Shown here: in pieces, positions 17,988 to 27,474 of the stretch
Layout of the letters: the number at the start of each line of letters is the position of its first letter
Position numbering within the stretch: position 1 is the stretch's first letter
Assembly: GCA_947627925.1 (NCBI GenBank)
Contig: CANQXW010000007.1
Location: 1-40,709, forward strand
Reading direction: 5' to 3'
DNA length: 40,709 nucleotides
Source of the DNA: an uncultured Bacilli bacterium
Lineage (GTDB): Bacteria; Bacillota_I; Bacilli_A; RF39; UBA660
Made by a program: the position numbers and the translations under genes
Notes under the pieces: generated by a model
The model's database searches: none
What the model saw: only the letters and a program-made list of their open reading frames with translations
What the model was told of the DNA's origin: nothing

Positions 17988-18101
17988 TTAACCATCTCCT
18001 TAAGCTGCATTTATGATTTTACCAGCAATTAAAATATATTGCAATAATAATCAAACATTCCTAATTTTAAACTTATTTTGTGATAAAATAATGAAAACTT
18101 G

Positions 18102-18830
18102 CTAATCTTTAGCAAGCGTACTTTCTCCGGTTTCATAATTTATTTCAATTCCGGATTGCACATTATATATATAAACATTAAATTTAATTCCTTTACCATT
18201 ATCTTCAATTGATAAGGCTTCCATTTGAATACCACTTGCTAAAAGATTAGTTCCCTCAAATATTGGCGTTACCCTGTAAGCCACATGATTATTCGTTTTT
18301 TTAATATAACTTGCCACTTCATTTTCAAAATCTAACATGGCACCCGTATTAGTTTCTCTGGTACAAGTAATTAAATTATTAGGGTTAGCATTTTCGCCCG
18401 TAAGTTGATAACCAATCAAATGACAACGATTATATAAATATTTACCATCGACTATATCATATTTAACTGTATGCCAACCACTAGGTTTAATCATCCCGAT
18501 ACTACCTCTTTCTTCTGTAGGCATTAAATCTTTCCCAATAATTGCAAAGGCTTTAGTACATCTTCCTAAAATATCCAATTCGCCATATTCTTCTTTGGAA
18601 ATAGGTTCTAAATCTTCTTCTGAAAACTCGGGATTATTCTCATTCAAATAAACATAGGCTTTACCACTATAAGCGGGAATATCCTCTAGTGCATAAGAAT
18701 TATGAGAGTAAGCATAACTATAGATAAACTTTTTAATATCATCGGCATAATTATAATAGATAAAAAGAAAAACTATAATTAGTAAAGATACTCCTAGGCT
18801 TAAATTTTTTTTACTTCTTCTCTTGGCCAC
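18102..18830 (-). CDS. DNA/RNA non-specific endonuclease (EndA/NucA-like), membrane-anchored
   Basis: 242 aa; YNRCHLIGYQLTGENANPNNLITCTRETN with N-terminal TM. Confidence 0.88.
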   Translation of the reverse strand: MAKRRSKKNLSLGVSLLIIVFLFIYYNYADDIKKFIYSYAYSHNSYALEDIPAYSGKAYVYLNENNPEFSEEDLEPISKEEYGELDILGRCTKAFAIIGKDLMPTEERGSIGMIKPSGWHTVKYDIVDGKYLYNRCHLIGYQLTGENANPNNLITCTRETNTGAMLDFENEVASYIKKTNNHVAYRVTPIFEGTNLLASGIQMEALSIEDNGKGIKFNVYIYNVQSGIEINYETGESTLAKD

Positions 18831-20367
18831 GATTTAAACTCCTTTTTTTACCTTTTTCGGGAGAAATGACTTCTTCGACAAGAGGAGTTAAAGCCATTTC
18901 CACTTTTCTAATTAAATTAAGTAAATAACTAGCTTCCATATCATTTGGTCTTGGAAAAATCCCTTTAACTTTCTCATATCTCGGTGTATATAGTCCTCTC
19001 TCAACTGGACTTGTAAGCATTCCTTTTTTAGAAGGTATTTGTAATTTAAAAGTACGATAATTACGTTCCGGTTTACCGATAGGAATAGTTAAAATAGAAT
19101 AAAGTCTTTCATTATAATAACTTTCAATAATGTATGATTTATTAAATTCTATAATATCTAAATCAACTAATGAACCTTTTATTAAGCCTTTCTTTTGATA
19201 AAAAAGATATTGCGATACAAGTTCGGTTAAATGATCAAAACACTGAATTGGTTTTAATAATTCCCTCTTTTCTTCTTCGTAAGCTAAAGATACTTCTTCA
19301 TAAGCTATTTGATAATCTAAAGGTTTAGATAAGTCATTATCATTAATACCCATATAACCTAGGCTTCTTAATTTTTCATCATAAAGATTAACCGCAACAG
19401 AGGTAGCTGCTAAAAGATTGCTTACTATCCTTCTTTCCTCGGCATTATATGGAAGATCTTCTCTTAAAACTGGTATATTTATTTCTTCAGGGTCTGATAT
19501 TTCGCCTTTTCTCGTACTAAAAAGATATTTTAAATGAACAGAAGAGGCAAAGCCATTTTTTAAAATTTCGCCATCTTCATCAAGTTCCGTAATAGGATTA
19601 CTATCAATTGTCATTAATAAAGTTTGGCATCTTCCCGTTTTCTTCGCTTGTTCACTACATTCAATCCTTAAATCAAAAAGATTTAAAAAAGCTAGACCAC
19701 TTCCTAAAATAATATCAAAATCTCCTAAAGAATTTAAAACAGAATGCCAGATATCAGCACTATCAAGCCTAAGGCACGTAAATTGTACTCCTAAAGTATC
19801 TCTTACGATGTCACTCCAATCATTCTCATTTTGTCTACTTAGATATAATACTTTTAAATTACTTTTAAATCTAGGAACAATCACATTTAAATTTTCTCTT
19901 TCAGGAATAGGAGTAAAACTTAAAGGAATATAATTTCGCTCTAAAGTATGATTAGTTTCTAAAAAGAAGGGTATTTTATCTAAAAGATAACCTAAACTAC
20001 CACGAAAAGATGATATAGTTTTATTATAACTAAATTCGGCTTTAGACTCATCTTCAAAAATATTAACCGTTATAGTGCCATATTTTTTCTCTAAATAAGG
20101 AATTTCTTTATCTAAATAATCTCTTCCTGCTTTAACACTACTTCCCATGATAATCACATGGTATTGACTTAACCTTGGTATACTTTTTTCATAATAACGA
20201 CTAGCTAATATTCTCGATTTAAAATGATCAATATTTTCATATCCTTGTCTTTTTAAACCATCTAAAATAGTATTATCCTCACTGATTAATAATATTCTAC
20301 TCTTCTTTTTAATTTCTTCAACTTCATCCCAAAGCCTCCTTATAACTCTATATAAATTATATACCAA
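18811..20367 (-). CDS. Hypothetical protein (~500 aa); start codon uncertain
   Basis: Intact long ORF. The first codons overlap a promoter-like TATAAT and the RBS AAGGAGG lies inside the annotated ORF, so the listed start is doubtful. Confidence 0.75.
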   Translation of the reverse strand: MVYNLYRVIRRLWDEVEEIKKKSRILLISEDNTILDGLKRQGYENIDHFKSRILASRYYEKSIPRLSQYHVIIMGSSVKAGRDYLDKEIPYLEKKYGTITVNIFEDESKAEFSYNKTISSFRGSLGYLLDKIPFFLETNHTLERNYIPLSFTPIPERENLNVIVPRFKSNLKVLYLSRQNENDWSDIVRDTLGVQFTCLRLDSADIWHSVLNSLGDFDIILGSGLAFLNLFDLRIECSEQAKKTGRCQTLLMTIDSNPITELDEDGEILKNGFASSVHLKYLFSTRKGEISDPEEINIPVLREDLPYNAEERRIVSNLLAATSVAVNLYDEKLRSLGYMGINDNDLSKPLDYQIAYEEVSLAYEEEKRELLKPIQCFDHLTELVSQYLFYQKKGLIKGSLVDLDIIEFNKSYIIESYYNERLYSILTIPIGKPERNYRTFKLQIPSKKGMLTSPVERGLYTPRYEKVKGIFPRPNDMEASYLLNLIRKVEMALTPLVEEVISPEKGKKRSLNRGQEKK

Positions 20368-20413
20368 GTTTTAAAATGTGAAAACCATTTTTTGATAAAA
20401 ACACGTGTTACCA

Positions 20414-20450
20414 AAAAAGAATCCTAAGATGTTTTCTTAAGATTCTTTTT
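20414..20450. terminator. Terminator after MMPL transporter gene
   Basis: AAGAATCcTAAGAtgttTTCTTAaGATTCTTTTTT, with a bidirectional A/T run. Confidence 0.75.
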
Positions 20451-23400
20451 TCTTTTTGTTAATAAATTTATCTAAAGCAGCTAGCATTGGTGGCAACAAG
20501 AAAATAATGAGAATGGATGCACAAATAGTTCCTTCAGATAAAGTTTTACAAATTTTGGCCGCGACTTCAGAAGCAAAATTACCCACAATTAAAGTAACAA
20601 TAATTAAGATGGAAGCGCTTGTAATAATGGTATGCATCGAATTGTTATAAGCATTAGTTAAAGAGGTTTCTATATTTTGTGTACTTCTTTCCTCTAAATA
20701 GTAAGAAGTATACAAAATGGCATAATCAATGGTAGCCCCCATTAAAATACTTTGAACAATTAATATCGAAATGAAATAAACAGAACCACTAAAGGATAAA
20801 ATACCCATGATTAAGAATATAGCACTTTGAATTAATAATACTAACATAGTAGCTATCTTTAAAGATTTAAAAGTATAAGCTACAACGATAAAGATAAAAA
20901 TCATTGTTAAAATAGTAATTAAATTAAGTTCTCCTGAGAAAGTATGAGTCATTTCTAAAGCCATTGGGGAATCTCCCACTAAATAATATTCCCCTTTACC
21001 TTCTAACTTATCATTTATATCATTTAGAAAGGCAAAAGTATCTTTACTTTCCGGCTCTAAATAAGTATTAAGTAAAGCCCGATGATATTTAGGACTAATC
21101 AAGCTTACTTTAGCATCATCAATTTTTTGATCGCCGGCAATTATATCTTCTCTTAAGTCTTCTTTAATATAATCATCAAATCTTTTATCTTCTAAAATAT
21201 CCGTTTTAAGATAATGAATAAATTCTTCAACCGTCATTTGATAATCATCACTATATTGTTTTTCACTACCATAATAAATATAAACTAAATCAATTAAATC
21301 TTTATCCAAATCTTTACTTAATGGAGAAAGTAAATTATATAACTCTTTACTAGTATATTCTTGTTTATTTAAAGAATTATTAATTACTTTATTAACTATC
21401 TTTAATTTATTAACTGAATCACTACTTAAAGTATTAGCATATTCACTTTTTAAAACATCATTTAATAAAAAGTTAATAAATTCTTGATAAGACAAAGATA
21501 CTTTTTCTTTTGCGCTTTGGTATAAAGCATAAATTAAATTTATATCTTCTTCTTTAACATTTAAAAATTCAGCCATTTCTTTCCCGGAAAAAGTTTGATT
21601 ACTATGACTACTTTCCATAATATTTAAAAGTAAATTTAAATTATCTAAAGTATTACTATCTATTTTACTGACTAAATTATCATCAAAAATAATCATCTTT
21701 ACAAATTCATAAGGGGTTAAAGAAACGGTATCTTGATAATATAAGATATAAACATTTTTTAAATTATCTTTAGCCAAATTTAAAACTTTACTCATTTCTT
21801 CATATTGATAGGTTTGCTTATTAATAGTGCTTTCCATAATGGTTTTGGCCAAGGTTAATTTACCTAAAAGGGCTTCATCATTTAAGTTATAACCACTACT
21901 TATGATAGCATTAACAAGTTCATAAGGACTATGAAGACTTGTACTATCCATAAGAGAATCTATTAAAGAAACATCTATGCCTAAAAGTGATTCTAATTCA
22001 GCATTAGTCATCTTTTGCTTAATAATGGCCTCATCACTGAAAGTTTTAATTAAATTTAAGTTAGCTACATCTTCCCTACTTAAACTTTCTTTAACCAAAG
22101 AATTATCTAACATAAAATTGACTAAAGAAGATATACTTAACCGATAATTTAGTATTTCATCATTTAAATAATATAAGTAAATATTTTTAACTACTTCTTC
22201 ATCTATTCCTAAAGTACTAGCCATATTTTGACTACTTAAAGATTTATTTATTAAGTTACCATCAGAGTACTTAGCTAAAAGATTGATCTCATTTTTCATC
22301 TCTTCATCAAATAAAGAAGCATACTGTTCTTTCGGCAAAATATTATTTTGAACAAAAGTAGCAAAACTATTTAAAGTAAGATAAGTTTGATTATTTTTAG
22401 CATTATATAAAACCATTAAATCATCATAACTAGAACTTTTAATATTTAAAGTTTTTGTTATTTCCTCTTTACTTCTTTTTTGGCTAATACTTTTTGAGTT
22501 GGTAAAGTTTTTTAAAGTATCAATATCTTGTTTCATACTTTCGCTAATATGACTATTCATGTCTTTATTTTTATACACTTTAGTTTTAATAAAATCTAAT
22601 AAAGTATCTAAATTAATTTTATTGTTTTCTTCTGGATTAAAATAATGATAATAAACAATTTTCGTTAAATAATCTTCAATTTCGGTATCGGTATCTAATT
22701 CTTTTAATTTCGGATTTAAATCATTATAAGCTAGTCTTTCATTAATGGTATTGCCATAACATAAAGCTTCTTTAAGATAAGGATTATCTTTTACGGAATT
22801 ACAAATATTTGTAATATCATCTTCCATTTCTTTATCATAAATTAAAACAATTTGATTGTTAAGAGGGAAGACTTTCTCGATTTCATTAACTTCTGAAGAA
22901 GTATATAATATTCCTAAATTACCTTTAAGGAAAAAGCTACCTACTAAAATGATAACAAAAAGAATAACGCCAACATAACGCACTTTATAGGCAAATTTAC
23001 CGAGAAAATGTAATTTAAAAATAGGACATTTTTTCTTCCACTTAAAGATTAATTTATCAAAAAGTAAAATTAAGAAAGGTAAAATAGTCAAGATGCTTAT
23101 TAAACTAAATAAAACGCCTTTGGCTAAAACAAAACCTAAATCTTTACCAATCGTAAAGCTCATAAATACTAAAGCTAAAAGACCAACGATGGTCGTAACT
23201 GAACTACTAGATATCGACTTAAAAGAATGATATAACGCTTTTTTCATCGCTTTAACTTTATCTTCTTCGCCTTCTCTTTCTTGACGATATCTATTCATAA
23301 GCATAATAGAATAATCCATGGATAAAGCCATTTGCAATATGGCAGCGATGGAATTTGTAATATTGGAAACACTACCAAAAATAAAATTCGTTCCTTTATT

Positions 23401-23979
23401 TAAGAAGACGGCGATTAAAATAGCAAAAAGGAATAAAAAAGGTTCAATATAAGACTCAGACATAATAATTAAAATGACTAAAGCACTTAAAACTGCGATA
23501 ACAACAATATAAAAAGGTAAAACATTTTTATTTTCGGAAGAAATAGATCCTGATGTATCTACTAAATTATCTTTAAAATGCTCTACGACTTCGGTGTAGA
23601 CGTATTTAGCCTCTTTAGAAGAAGAATCATAATCTAAATTTAAAACATATAAAGTATAATTATCCTTATTATAATATTCATTATCTTCATACTCGACTTC
23701 ATCAACATATTTTAAATTTTCTAAATACTCTAAAGATTTAGCCTTATCCTCATCGGATAAATCTTTAAGCATAATATCTAAGGAACTGATCTTATCGTCA
23801 AAATTATCTTCCATGATGTCTAAGCCCTTACGAACATCAGAACTTTTAGGAAGATATTCCATGATATCGTAATTAATTTTCGTAAATTTGGTGGAAAAAA
23901 CCGCTAAAATAGTTAAGATGATAAAAACGATAAAAATCCAAGCTCTTTTTTCCACAATAAAATCTGTTATTTTTCGCAT
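20437..23979 (-). CDS. MMPL/RND family transporter with a large repeat-containing soluble insertion
   Basis: 1180 aa; two sterol-sensing-like TM bundles (ALSMDYSIMLMNRYRQE; GATIDYAILYTSYYLEE). Confidence 0.92.
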   Translation of the reverse strand: MRKITDFIVEKRAWIFIVFIILTILAVFSTKFTKINYDIMEYLPKSSDVRKGLDIMEDNFDDKISSLDIMLKDLSDEDKAKSLEYLENLKYVDEVEYEDNEYYNKDNYTLYVLNLDYDSSSKEAKYVYTEVVEHFKDNLVDTSGSISSENKNVLPFYIVVIAVLSALVILIIMSESYIEPFLFLFAILIAVFLNKGTNFIFGSVSNITNSIAAILQMALSMDYSIMLMNRYRQEREGEEDKVKAMKKALYHSFKSISSSSVTTIVGLLALVFMSFTIGKDLGFVLAKGVLFSLISILTILPFLILLFDKLIFKWKKKCPIFKLHFLGKFAYKVRYVGVILFVIILVGSFFLKGNLGILYTSSEVNEIEKVFPLNNQIVLIYDKEMEDDITNICNSVKDNPYLKEALCYGNTINERLAYNDLNPKLKELDTDTEIEDYLTKIVYYHYFNPEENNKINLDTLLDFIKTKVYKNKDMNSHISESMKQDIDTLKNFTNSKSISQKRSKEEITKTLNIKSSSYDDLMVLYNAKNNQTYLTLNSFATFVQNNILPKEQYASLFDEEMKNEINLLAKYSDGNLINKSLSSQNMASTLGIDEEVVKNIYLYYLNDEILNYRLSISSLVNFMLDNSLVKESLSREDVANLNLIKTFSDEAIIKQKMTNAELESLLGIDVSLIDSLMDSTSLHSPYELVNAIISSGYNLNDEALLGKLTLAKTIMESTINKQTYQYEEMSKVLNLAKDNLKNVYILYYQDTVSLTPYEFVKMIIFDDNLVSKIDSNTLDNLNLLLNIMESSHSNQTFSGKEMAEFLNVKEEDINLIYALYQSAKEKVSLSYQEFINFLLNDVLKSEYANTLSSDSVNKLKIVNKVINNSLNKQEYTSKELYNLLSPLSKDLDKDLIDLVYIYYGSEKQYSDDYQMTVEEFIHYLKTDILEDKRFDDYIKEDLREDIIAGDQKIDDAKVSLISPKYHRALLNTYLEPESKDTFAFLNDINDKLEGKGEYYLVGDSPMALEMTHTFSGELNLITILTMIFIFIVVAYTFKSLKIATMLVLLIQSAIFLIMGILSFSGSVYFISILIVQSILMGATIDYAILYTSYYLEERSTQNIETSLTNAYNNSMHTIITSASILIIVTLIVGNFASEVAAKICKTLSEGTICASILIIFLLPPMLAALDKFINKKKKES

Positions 23980-24058
23980 ATTTTTTCCTCTTTTCTAGGC
24001 GAAACCAATCTAAATTATAAAATAATTATTCTAAAAAATAAATAACATTTTATTAAAT

Positions 24059-24078
24059 AGTGTCTAAATTTTAACACT
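24059..24078. promoter_or_regulatory. Candidate TetR operator AGTGT-N10-ACACT in the divergent MMPL/TetR intergenic region
   Basis: Short dyad between divergent genes; circumstantial. Confidence 0.35.
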
Positions 24079-24108
24079 GTCTTTAAATGTGTTCAAATAT
24101 ATGTTAAA

Positions 24109-24672
24109 ATGATTAAGGGTGATACCATGAAAGTTAAAATGAAAAATTCTTCTTCCTTAAAGACCCGAGATAAAATCAAAAGCGCTTTTGCCAAAGAAGT
24201 TAAAATTAAAAAAGATGTTGATAAAATAACTGTTACAGATATTACCAAACTGGCCGAGATTACCCGGGGTACATTTTATACCCATTATGATAATATTTAT
24301 GATGTTGCTAAAGAATTCCAAGATGAAACTTTAAATGTTTTAACCAGTAATTTAAGTAAATTAAAAACAAAAGAAAATATTGATTTATTTTTCGATACGA
24401 TGATGAATTATTTAGAAGAACATGAAGATATTTATGCGATGCTTCTTTCCAGTAATGATCCCTTTTTATTTACAGGGAATTTAAATAAAATCATTTTAGA
24501 TAATTTAGCTTCCGTTTTACCTAAAGAGAAAATTAAATCTCATGAACTTCTTATTTCTATTTATCTTGACGGGAGTATTTCGTTAATTATCAAACATTTT
24601 CGCAAAGAAATTCCTTACTCTTTAGAAGAAATTAGCAAGGTCATTAAGGAAACTTTTAAGAAACTATTTTAG
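24109..24672 (+). CDS. TetR/AcrR-family transcriptional regulator (likely start ATG 24127, MKVKMKN)
   Basis: 187 aa; ITVTDITKLAEITRGTFYTHYDNIYDVAKEF HTH. Confidence 0.9.
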   Translation: MIKGDTMKVKMKNSSSLKTRDKIKSAFAKEVKIKKDVDKITVTDITKLAEITRGTFYTHYDNIYDVAKEFQDETLNVLTSNLSKLKTKENIDLFFDTMMNYLEEHEDIYAMLLSSNDPFLFTGNLNKIILDNLASVLPKEKIKSHELLISIYLDGSISLIIKHFRKEIPYSLEEISKVIKETFKKLF

Positions 24673-24687
24673 GAGGTAGGTAGTAAT

Positions 24688-26016
24688 ATGAAAAAGATTT
24701 TATTAAGTTTAGGACTTTTCTTAATTCCATTTTGCACTTTTGCGGAAGATATAACTAAAAATGTAACTATTTTGGTTAATAATGAAAAGCTAGCTAAAAT
24801 AACTGATGGCAATGAAAATAGTTATGTTACTTTAAAAGATGGTGGAGAAATTACAATTACCAGTGATACAGATATTGCTGGCATCTATATAATATATGAA
24901 TTAAGTAGTCAAAAAGGTGTTCTTGAATATAATGCCAAATCTCAAAATTTAGGAGATAATAATTTTTTACATGAATATGTTAAATTAGAAGAAAAAACTA
25001 AAGAAGCCAAAATAACTTATGAAACGGAAACTAAAATTGGCGAGATTTATGTTTTAAGTGAAGGTGAACTTCCTAGTTTTGTGGAAGTTTGGAATCCACC
25101 TTTTGAGAAAGCTGACTTACTTTTATTTTCCACCCATAGCGATGATGAACAATTATTTTTCTTAGGGCTCATCCCTACATATGTCGCCAGAGGGGCTAAT
25201 GTTCAAGTTGTTTATTTTACTAATCATTTTGATAACCCTAAAAGATTACATGAACAACTTCACGGTCTTTATACTGTGGGGATTAGAAACTATCCCGTTA
25301 TCGGAATAATCCCTGATGCTTGGTCCACCACTTTAGATGGGGCGATTAAAAATATGAATAAAAGTAATCTAACAGAAGATGATGCGCTAAAATATGAAGT
25401 TGCAAATATTCGGCGGTTTAAACCCCTAGTAATTGTAGGGCATGATGAAAATGGGGAATATAGTCATGGGCAACATATCTTAAATACTTATATTTTAAAA
25501 AAAGCTATAATAAAGGCTAATGATCCTACTTATGATGAAGAATCTTTAAATAATTATGGCTTATGGGACACACCTAAATTATACTTACATTTATATAAGG
25601 AAAATCCTATCGTGATGGATTATGATACCCCATTAGAGTATTTTGATGGCAAAACGGCTTATGAAGTAAGTAAAGAAGGTTATAGTAAACACTTAAGTCA
25701 ACAATGGACTTGGTTTACGGCTTGGATTTTAGGAAAGAATAAAGAATTTACGAAAGCTACCGAGATTAAAACTTATTCCCCTTTAGAATTTGGCTTATAT
25801 CGTTCTTTAGTTGGGGAAGATATTAATAAAAATGATATGTTTGAAAATTTAACTTTAAGAAAAGATGAAGTTAAAGAAGAAAAGAAAGACGAAAACATTA
25901 AGGAAGAAAAAAAGGAAAAAGAAAATAAGCTGCAAGATTTAATTCTTCCTTTAACACTTATCTCTTCTTCCCTAGTTATCCTGATAATTATTCTTTTAAT
26001 AAAACGCAAAAAATAA
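24688..26016 (+). CDS. PIG-L family deacetylase, secreted and C-terminally membrane-anchored
   Basis: 442 aa; LLLFSTHSDDEQLFFLGLIP...HDENGEYSHGQH, signal peptide, C-terminal TM and KRKK tail. Confidence 0.9.
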   Translation: MKKILLSLGLFLIPFCTFAEDITKNVTILVNNEKLAKITDGNENSYVTLKDGGEITITSDTDIAGIYIIYELSSQKGVLEYNAKSQNLGDNNFLHEYVKLEEKTKEAKITYETETKIGEIYVLSEGELPSFVEVWNPPFEKADLLLFSTHSDDEQLFFLGLIPTYVARGANVQVVYFTNHFDNPKRLHEQLHGLYTVGIRNYPVIGIIPDAWSTTLDGAIKNMNKSNLTEDDALKYEVANIRRFKPLVIVGHDENGEYSHGQHILNTYILKKAIIKANDPTYDEESLNNYGLWDTPKLYLHLYKENPIVMDYDTPLEYFDGKTAYEVSKEGYSKHLSQQWTWFTAWILGKNKEFTKATEIKTYSPLEFGLYRSLVGEDINKNDMFENLTLRKDEVKEEKKDENIKEEKKEKENKLQDLILPLTLISSSLVILIIILLIKRKK

Positions 26017-26039
26017 TATGCTAATCCATATTATTTTTT
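26008..26039. terminator. Bidirectional terminator between convergent genes
   Basis: AAAAAATAATATG-CTAATC-CATATTATTTTTT. Confidence 0.9.
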
Positions 26040-26722
26040 ATTGTAATAGTATATTTACTAACACCCCGATAGTTATTATTTTCATCAAAATCATCTTCAT
26101 CATAAGTAAAAGCCATTAAAGTAATATCCGAAATAATATCTTGAACATTAACTCCCGCGGTTAATTTAATTGATGTAAGTAAAGTTTCACTATTATACTC
26201 TTCTTCGGTAGTATGGCTATACCAACCACCACTACGATGATAATCATCATATAAATATATTTCTAAAAATTCAAAAAAATCTTCCGTATCTTTAGGGCTT
26301 AAAATAGTTTTTTGAATACTCTTTTCTAAAGTATCAAAACTTATATAATAACCTATTTTATAATTTAAAGGATTAAGGTAATTATCTTTATATTCATCAA
26401 ATAACGCAATTTGATTTTTACTACTAATCTCTTCTTCATTAGTATAGTATACTTCAAAAGAAGAAATATCATTATGATAAGACCAAGTACTTGCATATTC
26501 CTTAATTAAAGTTCTGTTCTTGCCATTATGATAATTTTTATATAATCCTAAAACTATTTTATTATCATCAACATATTTTTCTTCTTCAATTTCATCTTTA
26601 ATTTCTTCCTTAGGTTCTTCTACAGGTATATTTTTAGGCTTATTAAAATAAACATAAACTAAAATACCACCAATTATTAAAATTAAAGAAATAACTCCTA
26701 TTATAATTTTTTTCATAAACAT
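26021..26722 (-). CDS. Membrane-anchored protein of unknown function
   Basis: 233 aa with N-terminal TM and an acidic linker. Confidence 0.8.
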   Translation of the reverse strand: MFMKKIIIGVISLILIIGGILVYVYFNKPKNIPVEEPKEEIKDEIEEEKYVDDNKIVLGLYKNYHNGKNRTLIKEYASTWSYHNDISSFEVYYTNEEEISSKNQIALFDEYKDNYLNPLNYKIGYYISFDTLEKSIQKTILSPKDTEDFFEFLEIYLYDDYHRSGGWYSHTTEEEYNSETLLTSIKLTAGVNVQDIISDITLMAFTYDEDDFDENNNYRGVSKYTITIKNNMD

Positions 26723-26729
26723 CTATATC

Positions 26730-26758
26730 ATTATAAAATATATATTTTTATTAAACAA
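26730..26758 (-). promoter_or_regulatory. Putative promoter TTGTTT-17 bp-TATAAT, 7 bp before the ATG of 26722
   Basis: -35 complement at 26753-26758, -10 complement at 26730-26735, ATG complement at 26720-26722; no SD visible. Confidence 0.55.
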
Positions 26759-26774
26759 TAAATATCTTTTAATT

Positions 26775-27422
26775 TTATTTTTTAAAACTCGGTTTTACTA
26801 ATTCTAATGTTTTAACATAATCATAACCAATTAAACCATTGTGATAATATTCAAAATTCTTTTCATCCATCACATCTATTTCGCCACCATAACCTCTTTG
26901 ATGAGTCCATATACCACTTTCTTCTTGTCTAGCAAAATGGCCATCAACTCCTCTATCTCCTAAAAAGCAAGCCATTTTATAACCACCATGTGTTGGCTTT
27001 GCATCTTTGTCTACATTAAAATGCTCTATTCCTAATGTATTTAAATCGCAAGTAATTCGCGCACAAAATTCTAGATTAGATAAAGCATTGCCAACAGAAA
27101 GACCACTCAATTCCCCAGGAAACAATTTAAATGGGCCATCGATTAAAGAATTATATAATTCCACAAAATTAGAAGGTATAGGTAAATCTAAAGCATATAG
27201 GTAACAATTACTTACACAAAAACTTTCAGGAAGATTATCTAAAGGTTTTTGTTGGGACAAAATTAGCACTTTAAAATATTTTTGTAATAATTTAAGAAAA
27301 TGTTTACGATATTGAAGAATATTACCTTGTGCTTGATAAAATTTGGTCAAAGTAATTAATTCAGAATAAATGTCCTCTAAAATGTCTTTCTTTGTTAAAT
27401 TAATATATTTTTTCATAAACAT
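26775..27422 (-). CDS. Hypothetical protein, possible papain/NlpC-like fold
   Basis: 215 aa; SNCYLYALDLP ... FPGELSG ... GYKMACFLGDRGVDGHFARQEESGIWTHQRGYGG has candidate Cys/His positions. Confidence 0.7.
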   Translation of the reverse strand: MFMKKYINLTKKDILEDIYSELITLTKFYQAQGNILQYRKHFLKLLQKYFKVLILSQQKPLDNLPESFCVSNCYLYALDLPIPSNFVELYNSLIDGPFKLFPGELSGLSVGNALSNLEFCARITCDLNTLGIEHFNVDKDAKPTHGGYKMACFLGDRGVDGHFARQEESGIWTHQRGYGGEIDVMDEKNFEYYHNGLIGYDYVKTLELVKPSFKK

Positions 27423-27474
27423 TCCTCATTTAGCCTATATAATATAATAAATTAATAGAAATATCAATCTTTAC

